Shown: positions 15,971 through 25,629, counted from the stretch's first letter. The stretch: 64,000 nucleotides of DNA from Pseudomonas viridiflava (GCF_900582625.1 NZ_UTIQ01000084.1:620001-684000), one strand, 5' to 3'. The notes: generated from the letters alone by a model not told the origin. Made by a program: numbers and translations.

Positions 15971-17264
15971 CCCGCCACACTTTGTTGCCGACGTCGTCAG
16001 TCACCAGCAGCGCTCCCTGGCTGTCGATGGCGACATCCACCGGCCGGCCTTGCGCTTCGCCTTCAGGGTTGAGGAAGCCAGTGAGCACGTCTTGCGGCAT
16101 GCCGTTGGGTTTGCCACCGCTGAACGGCACGAAGATCACCTTGTAGCCAGCGCGCGGCTCGCGGTTCCATGAGCCGTGTTGCGCCACCAGCAGCCCTTCC
16201 TTGTAATCCGGCAGCGCGCTCTTGTCGCCAAAGGTGATGCCCAGCGAGGCGGTGTGCGAGCCCAGCGCGTAATCGGGCACCAAGGCTTTGGCGACCAGGT
16301 CTGGCTGTTGCGGCTCCACGCGCTCGTCGACGTGCTGGCCGTAGTAGCTGTAGGGCCAGCCATAGAAACCGTCTTCCTTCACCGAGGTGATGTAGTCGGG
16401 CACCAAGTCGTTGCCAATTTCGTCGCGCTCATTCACCGCGACCCACAGCGCCCCAGTGGTGGGCTCCCACGCCAAGCCGTTGGGGTTGCGCAGGCCGGTG
16501 GCGAACAGGCGCTTGTCGCCGCTGGTGGGGTCCAGCTCCCAAATGGCGGCGCGGCCTTCTTCTATATCCAGACCGTTTTCGCCGACGTTGCTGTTCGAGC
16601 CAACCGTGACGTAGAGCTTTTTACCGTCTCGGCTGGCGATCAGGTTTTTCGTCCAGTGATGGTTCAGGCCGGCCGGCAGCGCGGTGATTTTGGTCGGCTC
16701 GGCGCTGATTTCGGTCTGGCCTGCCACATACGGCACGCGCACCACTGCGTCGGCGTTGGCGATATACAAGTCGTTGCCAACCAGGGCCATGCCGAAGGGC
16801 GAGTGCAGGTTTTTCAAAAAGGTGGTGCGCACTTCGGCGATGCCGTCGTGGTCGGCGTCGCGCAGCAAGGTGATGCGGTCGGCGCTCGGCACGCCAGCGC
16901 CGGCTTTGGCCATGATCTTCTTGGCCACCCATTCCTTGATTTTGAAATCGCCTTCATCTTCCGGCTTCGGCGCGTTGCTCTCGGCCACCAGCACGTCGCC
17001 GTTGGGCAACACGTGCAGCCAGCGCGGATGGTCCAGCCCTTCGGCAAAAAGATTCACCTTGGTGCCCGGCGCCGCTTCCGGCGTTCCACCCACTGGCCAG
17101 CCGACCGCGTTGGCAATGTTCACCGTCGGCAGCAGGCCCGACTCGGGTTCCGGCAGGGTCGGCTTCGGCCCGTAGCCCTTTAGCGCATCGGCGGTTGGCG
17201 TTTCCGCGCAGCTCACGCACGCGACGGTCAGTAGGGATAGCGGCAGTAAACGAGCGAAATGCAT
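15954..17264 (-). CDS. PQQ-dependent sorbosone/glucose dehydrogenase-like exported protein
   Basis: 436 residues beginning [19 protein letters not shown], a signal sequence with a probable lipobox. The beta-propeller pattern includes [20 protein letters not shown] (near 70), [26 protein letters not shown] and the late H-G-S-W-N-R-E-P. These mark the sorbosone dehydrogenase family, periplasmic sugar or aldehyde oxidation with PQQ. Convergent with the MFS gene, overlapping by 17 bp. Confidence 0.87.
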   Translation of the reverse strand: MHFARLLPLSLLTVACVSCAETPTADALKGYGPKPTLPEPESGLLPTVNIANAVGWPVGGTPEAAPGTKVNLFAEGLDHPRWLHVLPNGDVLVAESNAPKPEDEGDFKIKEWVAKKIMAKAGAGVPSADRITLLRDADHDGIAEVRTTFLKNLHSPFGMALVGNDLYIANADAVVRVPYVAGQTEISAEPTKITALPAGLNHHWTKNLIASRDGKKLYVTVGSNSNVGENGLDIEEGRAAIWELDPTSGDKRLFATGLRNPNGLAWEPTTGALWVAVNERDEIGNDLVPDYITSVKEDGFYGWPYSYYGQHVDERVEPQQPDLVAKALVPDYALGSHTASLGITFGDKSALPDYKEGLLVAQHGSWNREPRAGYKVIFVPFSGGKPNGMPQDVLTGFLNPEGEAQGRPVDVAIDSQGALLVTDDVGNKVWRVSASK

Positions 17265-17381
17265 GGGGCGGTCTCCGGGTCGTTGCTAGTGGCTCAATAA
17301 GTGACAGCACAACGTTCACACTGTTTTGAAAACCTGCGCTGCGGCTTTATTGGCAGCTTTTAGTTATACGGCAGCTTCGCG

Positions 17382-17413
17382 ATTCTGGACCCCCGCCTTC
17401 GCGGGGGTGACGG
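17382..17413. repeat. Single CCGTCAT-type palindromic end
   Basis: ATTCTGGACCCCCGCCTTCG followed by CGGGGGTGACGG, one half of the element seen twice at 1734-2052, about 70 bp upstream of the Pho boxes of pstS. Confidence 0.7.
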
Positions 17414-17478
17414 GATGCGCGAGCATCGCGACCCGCGCTTCAACGCCGCATGGCCGAGCGCAGCAGCTCCATGATGGC

Positions 17479-17518
17479 CTTTCATCTAATTGTCACATTC
17501 AAGTCATAGAGTCTTCAC
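17479..17518 (+). promoter_or_regulatory. Tandem Pho boxes of the pstS promoter
   Basis: Four 7-mers at exact 11-bp spacing: CTTTCAT (17479), TTGTCAC (17490), AAGTCAT (17501), TCTTCAC (17512). The consensus Pho box unit is CTGTCAT with 4-bp spacers, bound by phosphorylated PhoB in place of a -35. A GATACT at 17529-17534 could serve as -10. This makes pstS strongly inducible by phosphate starvation. Confidence 0.8.
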
Positions 17519-17576
17519 ACGGCCTACAGATACTTGGGCCCGTTCCATCACAACCCTATCCTGCTAGGAGCAAGGC

Positions 17577-18548
17577 ATGAAACTTAAGCGTTTGATGGCG
17601 GCCCTGACTTTTGTCGCCGCTGGCGTCGCCACCGCAAGCGCGGTTGCCGCTGTTGACCCGTCGATCCCGGCCTACAACAAGACCACCGGCGTATCCGGCA
17701 ACCTGTCCAGCGTTGGTTCCGACACCCTCGCCAACCTCATGACCCTGTGGGCTGAGGAATACAAACGCCTGTACCCGAACGTCAACATCCAGATTCAGGC
17801 CGCCGGTTCCTCCACCGCGCCACCCGCTCTGACTGAAGGCACCGCTAACCTGGGCCCAATGTCGCGCAAAATGAAAGACGTTGAGCTGCAAGCTTTCGAA
17901 TCCAAATACGGCTACAAGCCGACTGCCGTTCCGGTAGCCGTCGACGCCCTGGCTGTATTCGTACACAAAGACAACCCGATCAAAGGCCTGACCATGGCTC
18001 AGGTCGACGCCATCTTCTCCGCCACCCGCCTGTGCGGTGGTAGCAAAGACATCAAGAACTGGGGCGACCTGGGCCTGACCGGCGACCTGGCCAACAAGCC
18101 AGTACAACTGTTCGGCCGTAACTCGGTATCGGGCACCTACGGCTACTTCAAAGAAGAAGCCCTGTGCAAAGGCGACTTCAAAGCCAACGTGAACGAGCAG
18201 CCAGGTTCGGCTTCGGTGGTTCAGTCCATCAGCTCCTCGCTGAACGGCATCGGCTACTCGGGCATCGGTTACAAAACTGCCAGCGTTCGCACCGTGCCTT
18301 TGGCTAAGAAAGAAGGCGGCGAGTTCGTAGAAGACAACGAGCAAAACGCCCTGAACGGTTCCTACCCGCTGTCGCGCTTCCTGTTCGTGTACGTGAACAA
18401 GGCGCCGAACAAGCCTCTGGCTCCGCTGGAAGCTGAATTCGTGAAGATGGTGTTGTCGCAATCCGGTCAGCAAGTGGTCGTGAAAGATGGCTACATCCCG
18501 CTGCCAGCCAAAGTGGCTGAGAAGGCGTTGAAAGACCTGGGTCTCTAA
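17577..18548 (+). CDS. pstS: Phosphate-binding protein PstS
   Basis: 323 residues: signal peptide to about A-S-A-V-A-A, then [29 protein letters not shown] (phosphate-binding loop), G-P-M-S-R-K-M and [12 protein letters not shown]. It captures phosphate in the periplasm and delivers it to PstC/PstA. AGGAGCAAGGC precedes the ATG. It has its own Pho-box promoter and is followed by a hairpin and a second Pho box before pstC, so it can be expressed separately and in excess. Confidence 0.95.
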   Translation: MKLKRLMAALTFVAAGVATASAVAAVDPSIPAYNKTTGVSGNLSSVGSDTLANLMTLWAEEYKRLYPNVNIQIQAAGSSTAPPALTEGTANLGPMSRKMKDVELQAFESKYGYKPTAVPVAVDALAVFVHKDNPIKGLTMAQVDAIFSATRLCGGSKDIKNWGDLGLTGDLANKPVQLFGRNSVSGTYGYFKEEALCKGDFKANVNEQPGSASVVQSISSSLNGIGYSGIGYKTASVRTVPLAKKEGGEFVEDNEQNALNGSYPLSRFLFVYVNKAPNKPLAPLEAEFVKMVLSQSGQQVVVKDGYIPLPAKVAEKALKDLGL

Positions 18549-18556
18549 GACCAGCA

Positions 18557-18577
18557 GGAGCGGTTAACCGCCGCTCC
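18557..18577 (+). terminator. Hairpin after pstS
   Basis: GGAGCGG and CCGCTCC pair around TTAACCG, 8 bp after the stop, without a T run. Probably a partial terminator or mRNA stabiliser giving more pstS than pstC transcript. Confidence 0.5.
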
Positions 18578-18671
18578 GTTGAACACATAAGCGCCGTTTG
18601 GTGATCCCGAGCGGCGTATTTCGCAAGCCCGCTGTCAATTGCACTTGGTGTTATTGCTCAGTGGGTTTTTT

Positions 18672-18700
18672 GCGTCACTGCTTTGTCATGTTTCTGTCAT
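18672..18700 (+). promoter_or_regulatory. Pho box directly before pstC
   Basis: GCGTCAC (18672), TTGTCAT (18683) and CTGTCAT (18694) at 11-bp spacing, the last two a near-perfect Pho box. It ends only 22 bp before the ATG at 18723, so a start site at the usual distance would fall on or next to the initiation codon. Confidence 0.75.
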
Positions 18701-18722
18701 ACAGAGCCGCTAGGGTGTGCGC

Positions 18723-21011
18723 ATGAACGATCTGGCAAATTCCCCCATGACTGCGAATTCTTCCTCCGGACGCATTGATTTCAATACGCCCGAGCTGCAA
18801 CGCAAGCGCCGTATGCGTGCGCTTAAAGACCATTTGGCCCGCTGGTACGTAATGATCGGCGGCCTTTCCGTGCTCGGCGCAATCACGCTGATCTTCTTTT
18901 ATCTGGGCTATGTCGTGTTCCCCCTGTTCCAGGGCGCCGAGCTGACCGAGAAGAAGGTGCAGACGCCTGCATGGCTGCAACAAGACGCTGGCAAACCCCT
19001 GCTGCTCGCCATTGAAGAGCAGAACCAGGTGGCCATGCGCGTTTCCGATAAAGGCGAGGTGATTTTCTTCACCACCAAAACCGGCGACGAAATCAAACGC
19101 TTCCCCCTGACCCTGCCAGCCGGCGCCACCGTGGCGTCCATCGGCCAGGCGCAAGCCGGTAACAATCTGGTGGTGCTGGGCTTGTCCAACGGCCAGGCGC
19201 TGGTGTTCAAACACACCTACGTCGTCACCTACCCGGACAACCACAAAACCATCACCCCGCAGCTCGACTATCCCTACGGCGAAGCGCCGCTGGCTATCGA
19301 CCCGCAGGGTCGCCCGCTGGAACACGTGAGCATCAACGCCAACGACGAAACCATGTTGCTCGGCGCCTCCAGTGGCAGCGAGCTGCTGATGCTGTCGCTG
19401 ACCAGCGAAGAAAACATGATGACCGGCGAAGTTACGCTGACGCAGGACCGCATCGCCCTGCCGCAGATCGCCGACCCGATCAAAGCGCTGTACATCGACC
19501 CGCGCCAACAGTGGCTGTACGTGTTGAACGGTCGCGCTCAAGCCGACGTGTTCAACCTGCGTGAGCGCAGCCTTAACGGCCGCTACAAACTGCTGGAAGA
19601 CGCCGACACTGAAGTCACCGCCAGCGCCCAGTTGCTCGGTGGTATTTCGCTGATGGTGGGTAACTCCAAAGGTGGCATCAGCCAGTGGTTCATGGCCCGC
19701 GACCCGGACGGTTCCTTGCGCTTCAAACACATTCGCGACTTCCAGCAAGGCGATTCGGCGATTCTGCAGATCAACCCGGAAGAGCGTCGCAAAGGCTTCG
19801 TCGCCCTGGATGCCGCCGGTGAACTGGGCGTTTACCACAGCACTGCCGAGCGCACGCTGCTGGTGGAAAAAATTGTCGAGGGCAAAGGCGCCCTCGCCAT
19901 GTCGCCACGGGCTAACCGCCTGCTGGTTGAAGCCGGTACCGAGTTGCATCCGCTGACCCTGAAGAACCCGCACCCGGAAGTATCCTTCAGCGCGCTGTGG
20001 GGCAAGGTCTGGTACGAAAGCTACGACGAACCCAAGTACATCTGGCAGTCGACCGCCGCCAACACCGAGTTCGAGCCCAAGCTGAGCCTGGCACCGCTGA
20101 CCTTCGGTACGCTGAAAGCCGCGTTCTACGCCATGCTGCTGGCCGCGCCGCTGGCCGTCGCCGCCGCCATCTACACCGCCTACTTCATGGCGCCGCGCAT
20201 GCGCCGCAAAGTGAAGCCGGTGATCGAACTGATGGAAGCGCTGCCCACCGTTATTCTCGGCTTCTTCGCCGGCCTGTTCCTGGCGCCGTATGTAGAAGGC
20301 CACTTGCCAGGCATTTTCAGCCTGCTGGTGCTGACGCCGTTGGGCATCTTGCTCGCCGGCTGGGGCTGGAGCCGCTTGCCGGAGTCCATCCGCCTGCGCG
20401 TTCCTGAAGGCTGGGAATCGCTGACCCTGATCCCGGTGATCCTGATCGTTGGCACCCTGGCCCTGGGCATGAGCCCGTACATGGAAAACTGGTTCTTCGG
20501 CGGCGACATGCGCCTGTGGATCTCCCATGACCTGGGCATCACCTACGACCAGCGCAACGCCCTGATCGTCGGTCTGGCCATGGGTTTTGCGGTGATCCCG
20601 AACATCTTCTCGATTGCCGAAGACGCCGTGTTCAGCGTGCCGCGCAGCCTAACCCTGGGCTCGCTGGCACTGGGTGCAACCACTTGGCAGACCATGACCC
20701 GCGTGGTGATTCTCACCGCCAGTCCGGGCATTTTCTCGGCGCTGATGATCGGCATGGGCCGCGCGGTCGGCGAAACCATGATCGTGCTGATGGCCACCGG
20801 CAACACGCCTGTCATGGAAATGAACCTGTTCGAAGGCCTGCGCACCCTGGCCGCCAACGTGGCGGTGGAAATGCCGGAATCGGAAGTCGGCGGCAGCCAC
20901 TACCGCGTGCTGTTCCTCTCGGCACTGGTACTGCTGCTGTTCACCTTCATCATGAACACCTTGGCCGAACTGATTCGTCAGCGTCTGCGCAAGAAATACG
21001 CAGCGCTCTAA
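18723..21011 (+). CDS. pstC: Phosphate ABC transporter permease PstC
   Basis: 762 residues, the long form found in Pseudomonas. A first membrane helix (about residues 45-70) is followed by a roughly 400-residue domain of repeated beta-strand character, presumably periplasmic, and then by the BPD_transp_1 permease core in the last 300 residues. E-L-M-E-A-L-P-T-V-I-L-G-F-F-A-G-L-F and the EAA-type loop S-L-T-L-G-S-L-A-L-G-A-T-T-W-Q-T are seen. With PstA it forms the inner-membrane channel. The ATG at 18750 is an alternative start, relevant because the Pho box is so close. Four bp separate it from pstA. Confidence 0.93.
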   Translation: MNDLANSPMTANSSSGRIDFNTPELQRKRRMRALKDHLARWYVMIGGLSVLGAITLIFFYLGYVVFPLFQGAELTEKKVQTPAWLQQDAGKPLLLAIEEQNQVAMRVSDKGEVIFFTTKTGDEIKRFPLTLPAGATVASIGQAQAGNNLVVLGLSNGQALVFKHTYVVTYPDNHKTITPQLDYPYGEAPLAIDPQGRPLEHVSINANDETMLLGASSGSELLMLSLTSEENMMTGEVTLTQDRIALPQIADPIKALYIDPRQQWLYVLNGRAQADVFNLRERSLNGRYKLLEDADTEVTASAQLLGGISLMVGNSKGGISQWFMARDPDGSLRFKHIRDFQQGDSAILQINPEERRKGFVALDAAGELGVYHSTAERTLLVEKIVEGKGALAMSPRANRLLVEAGTELHPLTLKNPHPEVSFSALWGKVWYESYDEPKYIWQSTAANTEFEPKLSLAPLTFGTLKAAFYAMLLAAPLAVAAAIYTAYFMAPRMRRKVKPVIELMEALPTVILGFFAGLFLAPYVEGHLPGIFSLLVLTPLGILLAGWGWSRLPESIRLRVPEGWESLTLIPVILIVGTLALGMSPYMENWFFGGDMRLWISHDLGITYDQRNALIVGLAMGFAVIPNIFSIAEDAVFSVPRSLTLGSLALGATTWQTMTRVVILTASPGIFSALMIGMGRAVGETMIVLMATGNTPVMEMNLFEGLRTLAANVAVEMPESEVGGSHYRVLFLSALVLLLFTFIMNTLAELIRQRLRKKYAAL

Positions 21012-21014
21012 AGG

Positions 21015-22694
21015 ATGAATGCCGTGAAGAAGAATTCTCTCAACGCTTGGTTCAAAAGCGGTTCGCCAGGCATCTGGATGAGCGGCGGCGCGGTGTCTAT
21101 CGCCGTCATCATGACCATCGGCCTGCTGCTGGTTATTGCCTTCCGCGGTCTGGGGCACTTCTGGCCTGCCGACCTGGTGCAAGCCACTTACTCCATTCCC
21201 GGCCAAGCCAGCCACACCGTGGTCGGCGAAGTGGTTCAGGCCGAAGAAGTGCCGCTGGCGCGTTTGAAAGGTGCCGGCTTGCCGGTGCCGGAAAACGGCC
21301 CGGAGTTCATGACCCGCGAACTGCTGAAAGTCGGTAACCGTGACATCTACGGCAGTGACTTCACCTGGCTGGTCGGCGATTGGCTGGTCGACCAGAAGAA
21401 GCCGGTTGAACTCATGACGCTAGTGCGCCGCGAGTGGGGCAACTTCTACGGCACGCTGGTTAGCGTCAAGGAAAGCGGCAAGGTGATCGCCGAAGGCGAA
21501 GCCGGCTGGCCGACCCTGCAAGAGCGCATCGTGCGCGTTGAAGGCCTGGCCGATCAGCTGAGCAAGCTGGAAAAGAAAGACATCGGCGCGATCAACCATG
21601 ACCTCGAACGCCTGCGTCTGAAAACCCGCAAGCTCGAACTCGACAAAGCCCTGACGCCTGAAGCCCAGGCCGACATCGAAGCCGAGCGCGCAGAGCTGGA
21701 CGCCAAGTACAAAGGCCTGGAAGGCCAACTGCTGGAGCTGCACCAGGCGGTCGACCGCGACAGCATCGTGGTGCGTGAAGCCGACGGCAAAGAAATCGAA
21801 ATCAGCCTCGGCAAAATCGTTCACGCCTACCAGCCAAACGGCATGGGCGTGTTCACCAAGCTGCGCATGTACTTCGCCAACCTGTGGGAGTTCCTCTCCG
21901 ACGACCCGCGTGAAGCGAACACCGAAGGCGGCATCTTCCCGGCCATTTTCGGCACCGTGATGATGACCCTCATCATGGCCATGATCGTCACGCCGTTTGG
22001 TGTGCTGGCGGCGGTTTACCTGCGCGAATACGCCAAGCAAGGCCCGCTGACCCGCATCATCCGCATCGCGGTGAACAACCTGGCCGGCGTTCCGGCCATC
22101 GTTTACGGCGTGTTTGGTCTGGGCTTCTTCGTCTACGTGCTGGGCGGCTCCATCGACCGCCTGTTCTTCGCCGAAGCGCTGCCGGCGCCGACCTTTGGTA
22201 CGCCGGGCCTGATGTGGGCCTCGCTGACCCTGGCGATTCTCGCCGTGCCGGTGGTGATCGTGGCCACCGAAGAAGGCTTGGCGCGTATTCCGCGTGCCGT
22301 GCGTGAAGGCTCGTTGGCCCTCGGCGCGACCAAGGCAGAAACGCTGTGGAAAGTCGTACTGCCAATGGCCAGCCCGGCGATGATGACCGGCATGATCCTC
22401 GCCGTGGCCCGCGCCGCTGGCGAAGTGGCTCCGCTGATGCTGGTGGGTGTGGTGAAACTGGCGCCGTCGCTGCCAGTGGACGGCAACTACCCGTACCTGC
22501 ACCTTGACCAGAAAATCATGCACCTGGGCTTCCACATCTACGACGTCGGCTTCCAGAGCCCGAACGTAGAAGCGGCCCGCCCGCTGGTATACGCCACTGC
22601 GTTGCTGCTGGTGATGGTGATTGCAGGCCTGAACCTGTCGGCGGTGGCCATTCGTAACCACCTGCGCGAGAAGTACAAGGCGCTGGATCACTAA
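21015..22694 (+). CDS. pstA: Phosphate ABC transporter permease PstA
   Basis: 559 residues, again longer than the usual 280-300 because of an N-terminal extension: one membrane helix (near 20-40), then a periplasmic region with a Lys/Glu-rich coiled-coil-like stretch (about residues 165-240). The permease core (from I-F-P-A-I-F-G-T-V-M-M-T) includes N-L-A-G-V-P-A-I-V-Y-G-V-F-G-L-G-F-F and the EAA loop V-R-E-G-S-L-A-L-G-A-T-K. Partner of PstC; followed by a short palindrome and pstB. Confidence 0.94.
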   Translation: MNAVKKNSLNAWFKSGSPGIWMSGGAVSIAVIMTIGLLLVIAFRGLGHFWPADLVQATYSIPGQASHTVVGEVVQAEEVPLARLKGAGLPVPENGPEFMTRELLKVGNRDIYGSDFTWLVGDWLVDQKKPVELMTLVRREWGNFYGTLVSVKESGKVIAEGEAGWPTLQERIVRVEGLADQLSKLEKKDIGAINHDLERLRLKTRKLELDKALTPEAQADIEAERAELDAKYKGLEGQLLELHQAVDRDSIVVREADGKEIEISLGKIVHAYQPNGMGVFTKLRMYFANLWEFLSDDPREANTEGGIFPAIFGTVMMTLIMAMIVTPFGVLAAVYLREYAKQGPLTRIIRIAVNNLAGVPAIVYGVFGLGFFVYVLGGSIDRLFFAEALPAPTFGTPGLMWASLTLAILAVPVVIVATEEGLARIPRAVREGSLALGATKAETLWKVVLPMASPAMMTGMILAVARAAGEVAPLMLVGVVKLAPSLPVDGNYPYLHLDQKIMHLGFHIYDVGFQSPNVEAARPLVYATALLLVMVIAGLNLSAVAIRNHLREKYKALDH

Positions 22695-22721
22695 CGTCAT
22701 CCCCGCGAACGGGAAATGACG
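22695..22721. repeat. Short palindrome between pstA and pstB
   Basis: CGTCAT and ATGACG flank CCCCGCGAACGGGAA; it is a compressed CCGTCAT-type end inserted right after the pstA stop. It would form a hairpin in the operon mRNA. Confidence 0.6.
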
Positions 22722-22797
22722 AAGTAAAGAATTGAACGACTATTCGCTGACCAGCGCACCGGTCAGCCAAACGCACACAACGCATCGAGGTTTCTCC

Positions 22798-23631
22798 ATG
22801 CAGCACGAAGCCCAGCCACACGGCATCAACATCTCTGCCCTTGGCCGTGAAAAGCAGAACCTGACCCTGGCTGAAGAAGCCGTGACCCTGGAAGTGCCCG
22901 GCTTGAGCCTGTTCTACGGCGAAAAGCAGGCGCTCTACGACGTCAAAATGAACATCCCTAAGCAGCGCGTGACCGCCTTTATCGGCCCGTCGGGTTGCGG
23001 CAAGTCGACCCTGCTGCGCTGCTTCAACCGCATGAACGACCTGGTAGACGGCTGCCGCGTTGAAGGTGAAATCAACCTCGACGGCAACAACATCTACCGC
23101 AAAGGCGAAGACGTGGCCGAGCTGCGTCGCCGCGTCGGCATGGTGTTCCAGAAGCCCAACCCGTTCCCCAAAAGCATCTACGAGAACGTGGCGTACGGCC
23201 TGCGCATTCAAGGCATCAACCAGAAGCGCGTACTCGACGAAGCCGTCGAAGCCTCGCTGCGTGGCGCGGCCTTGTGGGACGAAGTGAAAGACCGTTTGCA
23301 CGAGTCGGCGCTGGGTATGTCCGGCGGCCAGCAACAGCGTCTGGTCATCGCCCGCACCATCGCCGTGCAGCCTGAAGTGCTGCTGCTCGACGAACCGTGC
23401 TCGGCCCTGGACCCGATCTCCACCCTGAAAGTGGAAGAGCTGATCTACGAGCTGAAATCGAAGTTCACCATTGTCATCGTGACCCACAACATGCAACAGG
23501 CCGCGCGGGTGTCTGACTACACGGCGTTTATGTACATGGGCAAGCTGATCGAGTTTGGCGACACGGATACGTTGTTTACCAATCCGGCGAAGAAACAAAC
23601 GGAAGACTACATCACCGGTCGCTACGGCTAG
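22798..23631 (+). CDS. pstB: Phosphate ABC transporter ATPase PstB
   Basis: 277 residues from the ATG at 22798 (CGAGG ahead). Walker [10 protein letters not shown], the PstB-typical R-C-F-N-R-M-N-D-L, signature [10 protein letters not shown] and Walker [13 protein letters not shown] are present; the D-E-P-C-S-A-L-D-P wording is specific for PstB. It powers phosphate import at the inner membrane and takes part in PhoR signalling. Confidence 0.97.
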   Translation: MQHEAQPHGINISALGREKQNLTLAEEAVTLEVPGLSLFYGEKQALYDVKMNIPKQRVTAFIGPSGCGKSTLLRCFNRMNDLVDGCRVEGEINLDGNNIYRKGEDVAELRRRVGMVFQKPNPFPKSIYENVAYGLRIQGINQKRVLDEAVEASLRGAALWDEVKDRLHESALGMSGGQQQRLVIARTIAVQPEVLLLDEPCSALDPISTLKVEELIYELKSKFTIVIVTHNMQQAARVSDYTAFMYMGKLIEFGDTDTLFTNPAKKQTEDYITGRYG

Positions 23632-23642
23632 TTTCGGTCAGT

Positions 23643-23739
23643 CCCCTCTCCCGCCTGCGGGAGAGGGTTAGGGAGAGGGGCTTTTGCGTTGTCTGCCAAC
23701 CCTCTCCCCCGGCCCCTCTCCCGAGGACGGGAGAGGGGA
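23643..23739. repeat. CTCTCCC-type palindromic repeat pair between pstB and phoU (copy 2 of 3)
   Basis: CCCCTCTCCCGCCTGCGGGA, spacer, and an inverted partner ending CCGAGGACGGGAGAGGGG. It lies inside the pst-phoU operon and fills nearly all of the 130-bp gap. Confidence 0.75.
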
Positions 23740-23765
23740 GTCAAACCCCGGTTCAGGACATGCTC

Positions 23766-24497
23766 ATGATCAACAAAGACAGCCTCACCCATCATATTTC
23801 CGCCCAGTTCAACGCTGAGCTGGAAGACGTGCGCAGCCACCTGCTGGCCATGGGCGGCCTGGTGGAAAAACAAGTCAACGACGCCGTTACCGCGCTGATC
23901 GACGCCGACTCCGGTCTGGCTCAGCAAGTGCGCGAGATCGACGACCAGATCAACCAGATGGAGCGCAACATCGACGAAGAGTGCATCCGCATTCTGGCCC
24001 GTCGTCAGCCTGCCGCGTCCGACCTGCGTCTGATCATCAGCATCTCCAAATCGGTGATCGACCTCGAGCGCATCGGCGACGAAGCGACCAAGATCGCCAA
24101 GCGCGCCATCGAGCTGTGCGAAAGCGGCGAGTCGCCACGCGGCTACGTGGAAGTGCGCCACATCGGCGATCAGGTGCGCAAAATGGTGCAGGAATCGCTC
24201 GACGCCTTCGCCCGCTTCGACGCCGACCTGGCCCTGTCTGTAGCCAAGTACGACAAAACCATCGACCGCGAATACAAAACCGCCCTGCGCGAATTGGTCA
24301 CCTACATGATGGAAGACCCGCGCTCCATCACGCGCGTGCTGAGCATCATCTGGGTACTGCGCTCGCTGGAACGCATCGGCGACCACGCCCGTAATATCGC
24401 CGAGTTGGTGATCTACCTCGTGCGTGGCACCGACGTAAAACACCTGGGCCTAGCCCGCATGGAAGAAGAAGTAAAAGGGATCGCCGACAAAGGCTGA
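23766..24497 (+). CDS. phoU: Phosphate signalling protein PhoU
   Basis: 243 residues from the ATG at 23766; an ATG at 23760 is in frame, but AGGA at 23755-23758 is spaced for the later one. Two PhoU repeats of three helices each: R-S-H-L-L-A-M-G-G-L-V-E-K-Q with D-L-E-R-I-G-D-E-A-T-K-I-A, and V-R-K-M-V-Q-E-S-L-D-A-F with S-L-E-R-I-G-D-H-A-R-N-I-A-E. The E-R-I-G-D metal-cluster motifs are intact. It is the negative modulator linking PstB to PhoR. Last gene of the operon. Confidence 0.97.
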   Translation: MINKDSLTHHISAQFNAELEDVRSHLLAMGGLVEKQVNDAVTALIDADSGLAQQVREIDDQINQMERNIDEECIRILARRQPAASDLRLIISISKSVIDLERIGDEATKIAKRAIELCESGESPRGYVEVRHIGDQVRKMVQESLDAFARFDADLALSVAKYDKTIDREYKTALRELVTYMMEDPRSITRVLSIIWVLRSLERIGDHARNIAELVIYLVRGTDVKHLGLARMEEEVKGIADKG

Positions 24498-24511
24498 CCC
24501 CACGCGCCCCC

Positions 24512-24582
24512 CTGTGGGAGCGGCTTTAGCCGCGATGCTTTTTGCGATTTCTAAAAGCTCGAGGCTAAAGCCTCTCCTACAG
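24512..24582. repeat. REP pair (TGTGGGAGCGGCTTTAGCCG type)
   Basis: Direct unit CTGTGGGAGCGGCTTTAGCC followed by an inverted variant GAGGCTAAAGCCTCTCCTAC. It lies between phoU and its terminator; the two units differ (GCGGC versus GAGGC), so the pair is not a perfect palindrome. Confidence 0.85.
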
Positions 24583-24600
24583 GTATGCGCAGCACGGTTA

Positions 24601-24634
24601 CAACGCCCGGCCCAGCCCGGGCGTTGTCGTTTTT
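24601..24634 (+). terminator. Rho-independent terminator of the pst-phoU operon
   Basis: CAACGCCCGG and CCGGGCGTTG form a 10-bp stem, followed by TCGTTTTT. Confidence 0.85.
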
Positions 24635-24720
24635 GTGCACTACCGTCGGGTTCCGTAAGTCGATTTGCCTATTCGCCGCGTGGCGAGGCTATGCTTATGC
24701 CATTACTGAAGGGGTGGTCG

Positions 24721-25629
24721 ATGAGCAAAATCAGCGTGCTGGTGGTGGATGACGCGCCGTTTATTCGTGATCTGGTAAAGAAAGGGCTGCGCAATGCATT
24801 CCCTGGCATCCAGATTGAAGACGCGGTTAACGGTCGCAAAGCCCAGCAAATTCTTGGGCGACAGGCGTTCGACCTGATCCTTTGCGACTGGGAAATGCCC
24901 GAGCTCTCTGGCCTGGAATTGCTCAGCTGGTGCCGCGAACAGCCCGAGATGAAAACCACCCCGTTCATCATGGTCACCAGCCGTGGCGATAAAGAGAACG
25001 TAGTCCAGGCCATTCAGGCCGGCGTGTCCGACTTTATCGGCAAGCCCTTCACCAACGAGCAGTTGGTCACCAAAGTCAAAAAAGCGCTGCACAAAGCCGG
25101 CAAGTTGGAAGCCCTGATGGGCGGCGCCCCGAAAACCGCCGCCTCGCCCTTTGGCAACGACTCGCTGTCCGCACTCACCGGCGGCAAAGCCGAAGTGGTC
25201 AAACCAAAACCTGCTGCGCCGGCGCCCACCGGTTCGGCCGCCGCGCTTTTGGGCGGCGCCGCCAAACCAGCGCCGGCCGCCGCCGCGCCGTCAGGTCGCG
25301 GCCAAGGGCAACTGCGGCTACCCAGTGGCAGCCTGGCGTGCGTGATCAAAGCGCTGAGCCTGAAAGAGGCCTCGCTGCTGGTGAAACGCCTGGACACCTT
25401 GCCGCAAGTGCTGGAAAGCGCCGTGCTTGACCTGGAACAAGGCGACGGCGGCGAAGTGGCGCGCCTCAACGGCTACCTGCACTCGGTCGCCGCCTTCGAA
25501 CCCAAACCCGACAGCGAATGGCTGCAACTGATCTTCCGCTTCGTTGACCGCGACCCGCAAAAGCTCGATTACCTTTCGCGCCTGATCGCCCGTGGTTCGG
25601 CGCAGAAGCATTTCAGTCCGGGCGCCTAA
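24721..25629 (+). CDS. Response regulator with unknown C-terminal domain
   Basis: 302 residues from the ATG at 24721; the longer upstream frame is REP DNA. The receiver domain (residues 1-122) has D10/D11, phospho-acceptor D56 in L-C-D-W-E-M-P, T/S and K109-type switch residues (V-T-S-R, I-G-K-P-F). A linker rich in Ala/Pro (about 145-200) leads to an approximately 100-residue C-terminal domain (from G-Q-L-R-L-P-S-G-S-L-A-C-V-I) that I do not recognise and that has no DNA-binding or enzymatic motif. No kinase gene is adjacent. From memory, a homologue sits next to phoU in P. aeruginosa too. Confidence 0.85.
   Translation: MSKISVLVVDDAPFIRDLVKKGLRNAFPGIQIEDAVNGRKAQQILGRQAFDLILCDWEMPELSGLELLSWCREQPEMKTTPFIMVTSRGDKENVVQAIQAGVSDFIGKPFTNEQLVTKVKKALHKAGKLEALMGGAPKTAASPFGNDSLSALTGGKAEVVKPKPAAPAPTGSAAALLGGAAKPAPAAAAPSGRGQGQLRLPSGSLACVIKALSLKEASLLVKRLDTLPQVLESAVLDLEQGDGGEVARLNGYLHSVAAFEPKPDSEWLQLIFRFVDRDPQKLDYLSRLIARGSAQKHFSPGA

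Noticed and set aside
18675..20528. Long antisense frame over pstC (617 codons)
   Set aside because: Same cause: GC-rich shadow of a strongly supported gene, with no recognisable fold.
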